Positions 45,023 through 56,789 of a DNA stretch of 64,000 nt are shown in pieces. Origin of the DNA: Chlorops oryzae (lineage: Eukaryota > Arthropoda > Insecta > Diptera > Chloropidae); the NCBI GenBank assembly GCA_020466095.1, contig CM035806.1, forward strand, positions 118,260,421-118,324,420. Reading direction: 5' to 3'. Under the pieces are notes generated by a model that did no database searches, had not been told where the DNA came from, and was given only the letters and a program-made list of their open reading frames with translations. The stretch's first letter is position 1, and each line of letters opens with the position of its first letter. Position numbers and translations under genes: made by a program.

Positions 45023-45995
45023 ATAAACTTTTGTTCGATTTCGAAAAAAAGTTGCCTTGTTTCCTCTCTCACCTCGAAAAAATGAACCCAATGCGTCTTT
45101 TAGTTTTGATCTTCGCTTTACTTCTCTGCGTGATAGAGACATTAGCGACGACCGCTGTCGGTCCAATATCTTCCGAATCGAAACCAATAGCAAAAATGTC
45201 ACAGACTCTTCCAATAGCCTTAACACTTGCGTCAACGGAGGCTACAAGGTCGACCAGAGTGAGTAGTAATAGCAGATCTCATCATCATCATCAAAGCAAC
45301 AAACACAATCAGCGTACCTCCTCACATGCTCATCTCTATAATCAAGTGCCTCAGTCGCCGACGCGAGCGAAGCAGCACGTAGGCAACAGTTCGAGCAGAG
45401 CGCCTCCTCGTCATCTCGACCATGACGTGGAGTTTTTGAGTAAGAATTCAACTGCCATAAGAGCCAATGCGCCACTAAGCGGTCATAAGCGAAATGTCAG
45501 CGGTGACAGTCAGCAAATAACGCGTCTTCAACCCGTCTATTCGAATGATGACAATCGAATGGGTCTGACGCGACGTGGTCGTCCGGACAGCTCTGCACGC
45601 AGCGTACCAAACGAATGGGCGTACCATACGTACAACTTGCAAAGTAATACTTTCAGCGGTCCACCGCCGTCGCCAGTGCTATCCAACGTTGGCAAGGGCG
45701 ATGACAATACACTCGATGTGGAATTTATTGGTAGCAGTAATACGAACAGTACACCGGATCGCTCGCTGCCAAGTCCACGCCATGGTGACGATGCGCATCC
45801 GTCGGCAACAACATCAGCACCTCCTCCGCTAGTTCCGGCAAGACGTGGCTATACGACAGAAATGCCATCTAACCTAAATGGTAACGAGTTGCAATCGAAT
45901 ACGGACGATCCACTCGAAATAAATACAATTAGTAGAAATCCGAATTCGAATGCGAATCCGAATGCGTATCCCAACGATTCAAAAGATATGGAAAG
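45023..45995 (+). CDS. Host exon: start of a secreted Ser/Asn/His-rich protein
   Basis: Coding begins at ATG 45082 (GAAAAATGAAC context). The exon starts after a strong polypyrimidine-AG acceptor (45022) and ends at the donor AAAG|GTGAGT (45995/45996), leaving a phase-2 codon. It encodes 304 residues: a signal peptide (MNPMRLLVLIFALLLCVIET, cleavage likely around ALATT), then a low-complexity, hydrophilic Ser/Asn/Pro/His region (SSNSRSHHHHQSNKHNQRTS) with dibasic KR and RR pairs (GHKRN, TRRGR, ARRGY) and N-x-S/T sites. It looks like the propeptide or N-terminal spacer of a secreted ligand or matrix protein whose folded domain is in later exons. Those are not in this window: the next 18 kb is mostly TE-filled intron. 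I do not recognise the gene. A non-coding first exon must lie upstream (candidate at 24.3-24.8 kb). Confidence 0.75.
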
Positions 45996-47522
45996 GTGAG
46001 TTTAAGTGCTTTTCTCATCTGGTAAAATTATCAATCGATTTAGAGATATATGCGCATCGTTCCGTACACTGTCAGCTACTCTCCCCCCAATCAGCACCAT
46101 ATTGATAGCATTGCTGCCAGACAACAGAAAAACAGAAATCATACGAGATCCCATTGCTGACATGTCTCACGAAGGACCATGCCCATTTAAACAGGATTGT
46201 CAGAATCAGGGAATGAAACCGTTACCCTTACCGTTACCCCTTAAATACCTATTCGTTTTTATTACTCTTACCCTTGCCGCTTCCGATATAAATACTTAGC
46301 TACCTTTACCAATACCGATACCCTTATACCTGTGTTACGGTTTTAAGACAGACCAAAATTTGTAGGGGCGACAAGCGCCTTCCCAAAGTTGAGGATTCTG
46401 CGGCTGGCCAGAGATGGACAGTCACAGAGAATGTGTTCTGGCGTTTCTTCATCCATTTCACAGAACCGGAATTTCGATTCGTTCGATAGGCCTATCTTTT
46501 TGAGATGATATCTCAATTTGCAGTGCCCTGTGAAGTATTTGGTAAGGATCTTTAAATCTTTCCTTCCGAGATACAGTAATCTCTTGGAGATTAGTTTGTT
46601 GGGAGTGATGAATCTTTTGGCCTGTTTTTGACCTCTTGATTTCATCCAGGAAGTATGAAAACACTTTTCCTCCCAATTTCTGAGTAATTCTGCACAGTAT
46701 GACTTCTGAAGTGTACAGAAAGTTTCAGGCCCGATGAGGTGTCTTTGAGCTCCCCGTTTGGCGAGACAATCTGCCCTTTCGTTCCCTTCGTATCCCTCAT
46801 GACCTGGGACCTACCAAAGTGTTATTTTGTTGTGGTTCCCGAGGTCATTGAGGAGATTGAGGCAATTCTCTACTAGTCCAGATGAGATGTTAACAGCTCT
46901 TAAGGCTAGAAGAGCAGCCTGGCTATCAGACAGTATATGGATACTACTTCCTCTTCAGACATTTGCGGACGCAGATTTCAATCGCATATAATTCTGCCTG
47001 AAATATGGTTGGGTATAGACCCATTGGTACGGCTTTCTGGAATCTAGGTACCAAGATGCCTGCACCTGTACTTCCATTTTCAAGTTTGGATCCATCTGTG
47101 TACCAGATTTGTAATCCTTTCTCTATGTGAAGTAAGATGTTTTTGAATTCACTTCGTTCAGGAATTATTACCTTGTACTTGCGGTCAAAACGCAATATAC
47201 GTTGTATTCGGTCTGGCATCTTCATTATTGGGTCCTCAGATACATTCAACAATATCAAGAGGTGCCCTTGAAGATCCCCACTTTTGAGACTTGGCACATT
47301 GTGCAAAAAAAAGCGCTTGCACATGCCTCTCTCTGGATCTGGATAGTGAGAGGGGGGATGCCGGTGATGACACCCAGCGCATCTGTGGGGCAGGTTTTCA
47401 TTGCCCCTGTGATGCTCCCACACACTAGTCTGTGTAGCTTGCCCAGTTTGGCTTCCGCGGTCCTTTGTCTGACCTATGGCCACCATACAAGGGCCACGGG
47501 GTGCCTGAACCGATTTTTTTGC

Positions 47523-48718
47523 AGGATTTCATTAAGAGTCACTTGAATAACAATATTCTGCAATCGTAAACTCTAAACAGGTGGCACCTTTGTAGAAAAC
47601 TGAAGTTAAAGTTTTTTTCAGTGTACGAATTATACCTTTTCTTCCTTTATCAAATTATTTTTAAACTTTACCATATATAATTTTTCCCTGACATTAGACC
47701 TTTAAAATGATGTATAATATGTTATAGAAAGTTTGAGTTTGTTAAACAATTGTGAAATATAATCGCTAAAGTCAAATGTTTGAGTGAAAAAATGTTCGAC
47801 TTTCTTGATTTCTTAAATTGACGTCATCGAGATGTGGTTTTTTTTTTAATTTTGTATTTTTGGCGTTTTTAATATCTTGAAAATGGCATATTACATGCAT
47901 TCAGGTTTTCAATAGGTCGCACAATTTTTTAAATGATAACTGCAAAAGTCAACTCTAAATTGGCTATGCAACAAGCGAGATCCAAAAGCACGGTTCGGAC
48001 TATACTCCGATCGGAGTAGATCTACTCCGTTTTTAAAAATTTTTGACATCTACTCCGCCACTACCCTGTAGCTGAAATCTACTCCAATTTTTTCACTTCA
48101 CCAAACTCAAAATTATTTTGTCTATGTCATGATTTAGACGTAATGAGAACGAGTTTTTTGTGTTCCCTCGTTCGCAAACAAATTGTTTTTTTCGATACAG
48201 ATGTCTCTGTATCTAAATCTTGAATAATGGAGATCAAAAAATGTTAGTAATATTTAAATGTAAGTTATAAATACTTGCTTCAAATAAATTGTTGATCTTT
48301 TTTTGTTTGTTGGGCGAAAATGAAAAATTCCAATTCATTAGCCAAAAATTAATTTCTACTCCGATTTTTTTGGTCTTCTACTACAAAATGGGATTTCCGT
48401 AGTCCGAACACTGTCCAAAAGCTGATGTTTTCGTGAGAAAGTTTAACTGTGTTGGGCCACAACATATTTCGGCCATTTTGATTGGCTATTGGGCTTAGTC
48501 TGGTGAACCACTCCATATTTGGTGTGGTGTGAAACGCCATCGCATTTACGCCGACTTTCAGCTATAGTTCGACATGACAGTTTTATTTTAGCTTTTGAAT
48601 AGAATAGACGCATATATTTTGAGAAAAACTTTAACTTCAGTTTTCTAAAAAGGTGCTACCTGTTTTGAGTTTACGATTGCAGAATATTGTTATTCAAGTG
48701 ACTCTTAATGAAATCCCT
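47523..48718. mobile_element. TIR element with about 100-bp ends, inside the LINE
   Basis: GGATTTCATTAAGAGTCACT... (47523-47621) and its complement (48612-48718) flank an AT-rich interior without ORFs. It splits LOA ORF2 between the reverse transcriptase and RNase H. No target duplication identified. A hAT MITE (47989-48413) sits inside it. Confidence 0.82.
47989..48413. mobile_element. hAT MITE, 425 bp, nested three deep
   Basis: Ends CACGGTTCGGACTATACTCC and the complement CAGTGTTCGGACTACGGAAA, flanked by the perfect 8-bp duplication TCCAAAAG (47981-47988; 48414-48421). Rich in TCTACTCCG words. Related sequence (CAGTGCTCGGACTACTACCA) occurs at about 26594. Confidence 0.9.
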
Positions 48719-51112
48719 TTAAAAAATTCGGAACCTTTTCGACCTTCGATTTAAAAGTGGTGCAGGCTCCCCGTGGGGCAGCATACGTAATTATTGGTCT
48801 AACAATCGTAGTGAAAGACCAATATGCCGTTCGTGGGGAGATTCCCCACGTCTTGCCATGGAGCCTTTGGCACACATAAAGCGCCTTTGAGGCTTTGCTG
48901 ACAACATGGTTTAGGTGCGAATTCCAGCTCAGCCTTCTGTCTAGGGTCACTCCCAGATAGAAGGCTTCATCGCTGAATTGAATGTAGTTGCCCAGAATTG
49001 TGGGACTCAAGAGATTGGCCTTAGTCCTTTTAGTAAAGGGCACTAGCTTTGTTTTGTTCGTCTGAACAGTGAGACCCTTTTCATCACACCAGTTTGTTAC
49101 CAGTTGAAGGGCCGTTTGCATGCGAGATGAGATGGTAATGTCATCCCAACCGGCTACACAAATGACGAGGTCATCTGCATAACCCTGCGCTGCAAATCCC
49201 TGCTCTTGAAAATGGTTGAGCAGATCGTCAATGACTAGTATCCATAGTAGGGGAGAAAGTACTCCGCCTTGAGGACAACCTCTAGCTGCATTGATCGACT
49301 GATTTTCACCTCCTAATTCAGTGGATATTTTCCTGTTTTTCAACATATTTAGTATCCAATTAGCTATTAGGGGTGGGATAGTTTTTTGGTACATGGCTGT
49401 TTCGATAGCTTTGAAAGAGGTGTTATCGAAAGCCCCCGAGATGTTTATGAATGCACAGAAGCCTATTTGCTTTGCCAGTATAGCCTTTTCTATTATGGTA
49501 GTGAGGCTATGTATGGCAGTCACAGTTGATTTACCAGGTTGGTAGGCAAATTGTTGTTTGTTCAGTGGTTGGTACTTCAGACAGTCTCGTCTTATTTACT
49601 GATCAATGAGTTTTTCCATTGTTTTAATGAAAAATGAACTGAGGCTTATAGGCCTGAAGGCCTTAGGACTGTGTTCATTTGTTTTCCCCAGTTTGGGAAT
49701 GAACACTACATTCACCTCGTTCCAGTTTGATGGAATATGAGCCATTAATAAGCTGGCTTTAAATATTCTCACCAGTGAAGTTGTAATAAGCCCAGAACCC
49801 TGCTGAAGCAGGCATGGGCGGATGCCGTCCGGGCCAGGAGATTTATATAGGCTGAAAGTTGAAATTTCCCACTGTACCGTATGGTAGTTAATTATTTTCC
49901 CCGCAAGACTTCTGGCTCTGCCATTTGCTTTTCTCACGGATCGTGGACGTAAAACTACCGTCTGGCCTCCTGAGGGTACCGAGGCCATTTGAGTGATCCA
50001 TCGCAAGAGCCTTTCGGAGGCGATACATTTCAGGGAGATTTGACACCCTGCTGCAGTGTTCCCTCCATGTGGCCCTTTTGGATTTTCTCAATTCTTTATT
50101 GTATTCTGTTAGGGCTGCTTTATAGGCGGTCCAGTCGCCAGTTCGCTTTGCCCTATTGAAGAGCTTCCTGGTGCTACACCTGAGCTTCTCAAGTGTTTTG
50201 TTCCACCATGGGACGTCCCTTTGCGCCTTTTTGGCTTTCTGCGGGCAGCTCTTCTCGAACGCTTTTTTGAGACTACTCTGCAGAAGTTTAGCTTCTGTCT
50301 CAAGCTCATAGGTCGAATTAATCGCGTTATCTGAGCAGTTTATCTTCTGTTCTACACAGAAGCGAAAATTTTTCCAATTGGTTTTCTTTGGGTTACGGTA
50401 AACTTGGAACTTCTCTGTAGGAGCATCTATGTCAAACATAATATTATATGTTTATGATCTGACATAGAGACTTCTTTTGAGACGTGCCAGTTTGAGATAA
50501 CAGACAACAAGTTAGGACTGGAGAGAGTTAAGTCAAGGACATTTCCCCTTGTGACATTAACAAATGTCGGCTCGTTACCCCGGTTTAGAATATTTATGTT
50601 TTTACAAATAATATATTCTAATAATGACTCACCCCTTAAACTGATGTCGGTACTACCCCATGTCGTGTGATGGGCATTCGCATCACAACCGACTAGCCAT
50701 TTGAGGTTCCTCCTTCTGCAGTACTCCTCTAGGGCCAATAGTTCCCTTGTGGGTATCTGGTCGCAGTCTCCATAAAGGTAAGCCGACGATAGCACCACCT
50801 CTTGTTCTCCCCTGAGCGTAAGGATCTTTGCTATTATTGCTACCAGATCCTGTGAACAAAGCTCTGAAATGAGGAGAAAGTTAATTTGGTTCCTTATGAT
50901 GATTGCAGTTCTAGGTCTGCAGTGATTTTTGGCAAAGATTAACTTACCATCGCGAAGGTTGACGCCTTTGACGGTCCCACCGTGAACCCAGGGTTCCTTA
51001 ACAAGCGCTATGTCCAGTCCCTCTTTTGTGAACCTCCTGCTTAGGACATCCGAGGACGCCTTTGCATGGTGGAGGTTCACTTGTATGTCCTTGAATTTTC
51101 TTGGGAGCATGG

Positions 51113-52526
51113 TCATTTCATGACCTTGAAGGCGCGGTTAGCGACCTTCTTGCTCCTACCGGATGCCATAACCCTTTCTTCCTGCGTCCTCCCTCGCCCT
51201 TGCCCTTTACGCCCTGGGTATGGGTTCACAGGTGGGCGTAGAAAGGGCTTGGCGATGGGAGCCGAGGAAGATGGGGTGGATGTTGGAGGGGGACGGTTAC
51301 GTCCTGCGCTCTCCTGTGATGCTGGAGCTGTGTTTGTTCCCGAGCTCTGGGCTTCCCGTGAGCAACTAGGTCGCTCTTCGGATGCCTTTGGGGCAGCATC
51401 ACCACCGCTTGCTACGGCCTTGGTTTTCGGGTGAATCTTCGCCCTGCCAAAGCCGTAGTTTTCTTGGAGTCCATCTTAGTCAGGTTTTTGGCTGAGATAG
51501 GGTCCATTGACAGCGTTAGCTCTATTGAGGCATATTTTTGCGCCCCGTTGAGCACCCGCCAGTCTGCGACCCTCAGGCCGGGGTTTTGACCTTGGACTAA
51601 AGAGAGGATATCTTCGTTGGAGGTTGTCTGCCTCTCTGGGAAGTATCCTATGAATATTTGTGGACGAGGAATGTCCTTCTCTTCCACAAGTTTTAGTTTG
51701 GCGTCCTTCCACGGCGATAAGGCTTCTAGGTTAACCTTAAGCCAGTTTGCCGTCTCAGGATCCGAACAGATTACAGACAGCCATCCTGGTCTGAAAGTAC
51801 ATCCATTGAAGAAGGGCTTCATTGAGCCCGATTTCAATTGATGCACTCTGTTCAGGATGGCTCCCTGTACTTGGGAGAGCTGCTGCGTGGACCAGGTGGT
51901 ATGGGGATAGTCCGATGGCATAATCCCCATCCTGATACCCGCTGCGCTGGCCGACTTCACCTCCTTAAAGGCTTTGGGCTCCTTTGCTGGTGCAACTAAT
52001 GTTCCCGGGTGCTTTCCAGCTTCAGACCTCATGTCCGGCGGTCCCATCTGCCTCTTGGGGGTGTTCTGTGGCGGCGTAGTGAATGAGCCCTCAGATCGCT
52101 CCCTTTTCTTCGCCGCTTGTAGAGACAGTGCCATCTCTTTCTGCCCTCAGCCATTAGCAGCTTAGCCAGCCTTTTGGGTTCGTCAAAGCACAGTCCTTTA
52201 GAGACATAGAACTTTTGCCGTCTGCGCTCGGCCCCACAAACTTTGTCAGGCTTCGGCATCTTGCCAGTTCTACCTTTGGACGGAGAAGCAAGCAAGGCGT
52301 CTTCCTCGTCAGTAGGGATTCGCTCTACCTGCCCGGTAGGATCTACATCCATTTGGTTAGGTTGAGGCCCTACTGAAGATTGCTCCACTCCTGTTGGAAT
52401 AGATTCCATTTGGATTGGTGCAATCTCCATTTGTTCGTTGATTCCAGTGGGAAATTGCTGCCCTTCGGAATCGCCGAAAATTTGTTGCACAAGTGCATTT
52501 GTATTTGTGTTAGTTTTTGAGTCCAT
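51113..52526 (-). pseudogene. LOA-like ORF1 with DUF4780-type domain
   Basis: RNA-binding protein of the LINE. ATG at 52526 (MDSKTNTNTNALVQQ) is followed by an acidic and Pro-rich region. A frameshift near 52130 leads into MALSLQAAKKRERSEGSFTT and the core SGSMKPFFNGCTFRPGWLSV...VLNGAQKYASIELTL, which I recognise as DUF4780-like. A second frameshift near 51450 leads to a Pro/Ser/Arg-rich tail ending VANRAFKVMK and a TGA that overlaps the ORF2 ATG. No CCHC knuckles are present. Confidence 0.75.
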
Positions 52527-53009
52527 AAATGTTCCCACGAGTAATGAGGAAATAAACTGTCACCCGAAGCAGAGCCTTATGCTCCGGGAAGGCTAAATAA
52601 AACCAGAGGTCGCCATGTATTTGGAGTACGCCGTTAACGAGGCAGTAACGTCGCCACATCCATCCTGTAGGCACGGTGACGATTAACACCTTTAGGATTA
52701 CGGGTTTTATCGAGTTTTCCTCTCTAGATCCGCCATATTTAGCACAGTTACACAAGCTTCCAGGGAGATGTCTACTGTGCAATACAGAAGACAATATCCC
52801 AGGAAGCCTGTGTGACCCGCAGGGGCACCTCGAGCAGGATGTGACTCGTCGTCACGTATGGTCGGTCCTAGGGCGTCGTGGACTCCCTCTGGTTCGTCAG
52901 TCACGTCAACGTGTGAACATGGCCAATCAGCCTTACTAGCGTAACATTAACACTACATGCTTATGGTACCAACGACAGTACCTACTTGTTCAATAGTTTT
53001 TGCCGGACT

Positions 53010-53251
53010 ACATATATAATATAACTATATATGTCACTCAGGAGCCGTTTCTATTTTGGCTCTTTTCAACACGGTCTTGGGTACCCACCACGGTCTTGGG
53101 TACCCTCCAAAATGAGAATTTTTCACTTAGGTACTCACTAAAAGTATTTCTCTCTCGCTCTATTTTTGCCTGCCGAGTAACATCTCTTTCTAACTGGCGC
53201 GAAATGTCCCGCCCAAAATCTATGGGAGTGACATATATAGTAATATATGCC
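53010..53251 (-). mobile_element. MITE, TATA-rich ends (copy 2)
   Basis: The reverse-orientation relative of the element at 1741-1968, sharing GGTACTCACTAAAAGTATTT-type interior and the GTCACTC...GAGTGAC subterminal pair. It carries a short extra duplication of the GGTCTTGGGTACCC word. Confidence 0.78.
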
Positions 53252-53729
53252 AGACTTGTTTATTTTTAATGCAGTGTTGCCAGGTTTCTTGCGAACCATC
53301 CCTCTAAATGTCAAAAAATAATTTTCCTCCACAAAATTTAAAAAAAACTCTAAAAATCCCTCAAAATTTTAAAAGATATACTAACATTTGGGAAAGTTGT
53401 CTTTATAAAATGTTTTCTTTTGAAAGACTCAATGTACAAACATCTAAATTCGCTCTTTCAAGTTTAGTCCGGTGGTATGCGTCAGTGCCGTAGCAACAAT
53501 AGGGGCAAGAGGGGGCTTTGCCCCCCCCCCCCCCACGCATTTTTGTTTTTGCCCATGAAAAAAATTAAAAAAGGAGAAAAAATAAATGACAATCGAAAAA
53601 ACAATGATATTCAATCATATTTAATATAATTGCACTTTGGCGATTTTTTAGTTTATTGAATCTTAAAAGAATGGTTTCCAGGATTCGTTCGTCAATTAAA
53701 GTGTTTATCAATTAAAGTGCTGCTAGATA

Positions 53730-55240
53730 CAGCCGTTGACAGCTAATTAGAAACGATGCTTCTCATCTTATAAATCTGCACTTTTCAATTGTTTGCGTTA
53801 TTTGAACACTGCATTTCCGCTGTCCTTATATTCCCATCTTCCTCTCATTTGAAATGAAATGGATAGCCGTTTCGATAGGCTGCTAAATTTGCATGGGTGG
53901 GATTCTCAATTGAAACACGTGATTTTTCTTTTGACACTTAATTAGAAACGAAGTTTTAGCAGTGCCAAAAGGTCAGTTTCTTTTAGTTTTTTGTGTATAC
54001 TTTGGTAAGATTTTATTATTTGGAATCAAGCGAAGACATATTGAATTAAATTGTTTTTAGCTAAATAGCTTAAAGGATGGGAAAAGGCAAAAATTGTACG
54101 TCGGCGACAAGAAAGACAATTATTGAGCTTCGTGAGTTTGGCCTCTCATACCAACAAATCGTAACTCAGCTAAATTGTTCCAAAAAGATGGTAATTGGTG
54201 CTATTTCTCATATTCGAAAATATGAGACCCCAGAAAATGTTCCACGGAAAGCTAGACCACACAAAACCTCGAAACGATTTGATAAAGTAATTGTTCGTCT
54301 CTCCAAAGCTGACCCTAGAAAGACCTCTGCCGATACACAACGCGATATTATAGAAATTCTTTACAAAAACGTATGCAATTTGCTAAAAACCATGCAAATT
54401 GGACAGCTAAAAAATGAAAATATATCTTTTGGAGTGATGAAACCAAGATTTGGCCCTGGCGGGAGAAAGTACGTCCGACACCCCAAATGTAAAGAACTGG
54501 ATCCCAGATACACCACGCCCGTAGTGAAACATGGCGGTGGATCTATTTTCGTTTGGGGCTGTTTTTCGTGGAACGGCGTTGGCCTAATTCATCAAATTGT
54601 GGGTAGAAAAAACAATGACATTCTGCAAAACGTAATGTTGCCGTGGGCCGAAGAAAACATGCCGGTTATTTGGTGTGTTCAGCAAGACAATGACCCAAAG
54701 CACACCTCGAAGTACACGAAAAACTTAATTTCTCAAAATTCCATGAAAATCATTGAGTGGCCGTCGCAAAAACCTGATTTGAATTCCACTGCACACCTAT
54801 GGGGTGAAGTAAAAAGAGCCTTCAGGACTCCAAATTTTACAAATTGGGATAATCTTTAAGAAAAAGTGAAGGAAGCGTGGTACGCACCAGCTAAGCGATG
54901 CCAAGACCTAATCAAGTCCATGCAAAACCGTTGCGGAGCTGTGTTGAAGCAGAGAGGATTTCCGACCAAGTACTAACAAAAAACAATAGATTTTACTTTT
55001 ATTTTCCTTTAAATTGCTTGAAATATTTCCGCGTTTCTAATTAGTTGTCCTAACTGAGTTTTTTTTTTAAATGTGAAGAAATAATATTCCTCTATGAAAA
55101 CAGAATTTTTTCTGATTTATTCTTATAGCGAATACTTCAAAGTTTATTTTTTCTATCATATATTCATGAATTAATTATAAAAAACGATAAAATGGACAAT
55201 TTTTCCAAAAAAAAGTTTCGTTTCTAATTAGTTGTCATGT
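53730..55240 (+). mobile_element. Tc1-like element with IR/DR ends
   Basis: TA-flanked (53728-53729; 55241-55242). The repeat ACAACTAATTAGAAACG and its variants occur at both termini and again about 200 bp inside each end (about 53938 and 55033), the double-repeat IR/DR layout of some Tc1 relatives. Confidence 0.87.
54077..54976 (+). pseudogene. Tc1-like transposase, deleted and frameshifted
   Basis: ATG at 54077. The N-terminal paired-type helix-turn-helix (REFGLSYQQIVTQLNCSKKM) is intact. The middle is shortened, and the first catalytic motif WSDETK is readable only in another frame near 54427. The second, CVQQDNDPKHTSK, and the third region, EWPSQKPDLN, are in frame, but PIEHLW is replaced by STAHLW, losing the catalytic Glu. 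TAA at 54857-54859 precedes a normal C-terminus (CQDLIKSMQNRCGAVLKQRG) that ends at 54976. Inactive. Confidence 0.88.
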
Positions 55241-55272
55241 TATGGAAATTTTCCAATTTATATTTTTAATAT

Positions 55273-55696
55273 AACTTGACACGACAAAAAGGACCTCCTC
55301 ATAAAAATGGCATCCCTTAAGGAATTTTATTTTTCGAAACAGCACATGATAGCACAAACTGGGCACATTACAGCACAATAATTTTTTTTGGGAAATTCGA
55401 AAAAGTGCAAGCTAACTTGACACGAAAAAAAGGACCTCCTCATAAAAATGGCATCCCTTGAGGAATTTTTTTTTTCGAAACGGCACATGATAGCACAAAC
55501 TGGGCACATTACAGCACAATAATTTTTTTTGAGAAATTCGAAAAAGTGCAAGCTAACTTGACACGAAAAAAAGGACCTCCTCATAAAAATGGCATCCCTT
55601 GAGGAATTTTTTTTTTTCGAAACGGCACATGATAGCACAAACTGGGCACATTACAGCACAATAATTTTTTTCGGGAAATTGAAAAAAGTGCAAGCT
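55273..55696. repeat. Tandem repeat, three 141-bp units
   Basis: AACTTGACACGAMAAAAAGGA recurs at 55273, 55414 and 55555, and the unit ends again at 55697. Units contain GCACATGATAGCACAAACTG. A minus-strand frame of repeated CAVMCPVCAIMCRFEK is a by-product. It lies just outside the Tc1-like element's right end, within hAT element 3. Confidence 0.92.
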
Positions 55697-55902
55697 AACT
55701 TGATGCACATACTGTTTGCCTACCCCGCTTATATCGTCTCATGTATAATAGCTCTAATATGACTTCCAGACTGTCAACTTAAAATGTGAATTTAGCTCCT
55801 TAAGTTGAATTTAGAAAATACCCTTTCAGACTGTAAATTCTGAGTTTACGAGCTCACACGCCTGTTCGAACTTAAATTAGATGTTTGCTTTGATTGATCG
55901 AA

Positions 55903-55975
55903 AAGATATCGTGGTATAGTGGATAGGCCTCCGCCTTGAAACCCGAAAGGATGAGGTTTGAATCCGGGCGCAAAC
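55903..55975 (+). repeat. tRNA-like sequence, probable SINE head
   Basis: A-box-like TGGTATAGTGGATAGG and B-box GGTTTGAATCC are spaced 31 bases apart, as in pol III promoters. The T-stem and acceptor stem do not pair, so it is not a real tRNA gene. Confidence 0.5.
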
Positions 55976-56789
55976 AAGATTAATTGGTAAGAAAGATATT
56001 TTATTTATTTTTATTATTAAAACAAACGAAAATTCATTTCACCTCTAAAGATTTGAAAAAAGAAGCAAACAGGTAATTTTATCGTTGTCGAAAAAGGTAG
56101 TGAAATGTAAGGGTTGCAGCAACGAATGCCTAAACTCATGAGTTTATTTCTGATTTTAAATACCCTAAACTCAGTTTAAACTCACTATTAAAGTCTACTT
56201 AAGGTACTAAATTCAGTTTAACGCAATAGTCTGGAAACCATATAAGAAGAACAGCTGATTATTTCGAACACACTTTAAAAAAGTATTCATTCGATACGAT
56301 TCCTTAAGGTCCGTTAAACGCTTGTATTGAAAGCGTGCATGCAATATGGTTTTAATTAAAATAGACCTTAAAATTGAAAAAATTATTTTGTCCCCCCACG
56401 CCAAACAGAATTGCTACGGCACTGGTATGTGTACTTTAAATGTTTCGTCTCTCTTTGAAAAAAAAAACAAGTTGAGTTGTGTCATAGGACACCAGATAAG
56501 AACGAAGTTCATTATGGTATTTATAAATGTTAGTAAATATAATTCGCAGCAAGGTTTTTTGCAAAACTCAATTGTTTTTATTAATCGAAAAATATATGTA
56601 TACAAGACGGCTGTTTGTTGTTTTCAGCTGTTTTTCACAAGCGAAAATGCGATACAGAATATTCTGCTTAGCTGCATTCAACCTACCTACCCAAAATTTT
56701 TTGCTGTATTTTTGAGTAACATATCAGAATGTCTTTAACAACACTTGAATTCTTAAAAGAACGCCGTCCAAATATTAATTTTATTAACA

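Larger units (their letters stand above)
46343..51116 (-). pseudogene. LOA-like ORF2: endonuclease, RT, RNase H
   Basis: Starts at ATG 51116, overlapping the ORF1 stop as ATGA. Endonuclease: QVNLHHAKASSDVLSRRFTK, GCDANAHHTTWGSTD, VLDLTLSSPN and SDHKHI. Reverse transcriptase: SPGPDGIRP, FRPISLSSFF, CPQGGVLSPLLW and motif C YADD are intact, but motif A reads FINISGAFDN with Asn (AAC) where the catalytic Asp is expected. RNase H: WYTDGSKLENGS and FQAELYAIE. The C-terminus has C-x(n)-EHILCDCP. Lesions: frameshifts near 50440 and 49950, TAA at 49598-49596, the 1.2-kb insertion, and several breaks in the RNase H tail (47000-46650). WYTDGSK plus CDANAHHTTWGS argues for the LOA clade. Inactive. Confidence 0.87.
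46333..52925 (-). mobile_element. LOA-like non-LTR retrotransposon, full-length but decayed
   Basis: ORF1 (51113-52526) with a DUF4780-like domain and ORF2 (46343-51116) with endonuclease, reverse transcriptase and RNase H, both on the minus strand and noticeably GC-richer than the surroundings. The 5' UTR extends to about 52925. Exact ends and target duplication were not found. Interrupted by a 1.2-kb TIR element (47523-48718). Confidence 0.88.
53483..56424. mobile_element. hAT element 3, long relative of the 155-bp MITE
   Basis: Ends CAGTGCCGTAGCAA and TTGCTACGGCACTG, flanked by GTATGCGT (53475-53482) and GTATGTGT (56425-56432), an 8-bp duplication with one mismatch. The outer 100 bp match the MITE at 36348-36502. 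The interior holds a Tc1-like element and a 141-bp tandem repeat. No hAT transposase frame survives. Confidence 0.82.

Noticed and set aside
47523..48718. Target duplication for the 1.2-kb TIR element in the LOA LINE
   Set aside because: The apparent ATTTCAT/ATGAAAT match is inverted, so it belongs to the terminal repeats; no direct duplication could be seen.
55327..55638. A Cys-rich 103-codon protein
   Set aside because: It is a translation of the 141-bp tandem repeat.
55903..55975. Functional tRNA gene
   Set aside because: A- and B-box-like motifs are present, but the T-stem and acceptor stem do not pair; a SINE head is more likely.
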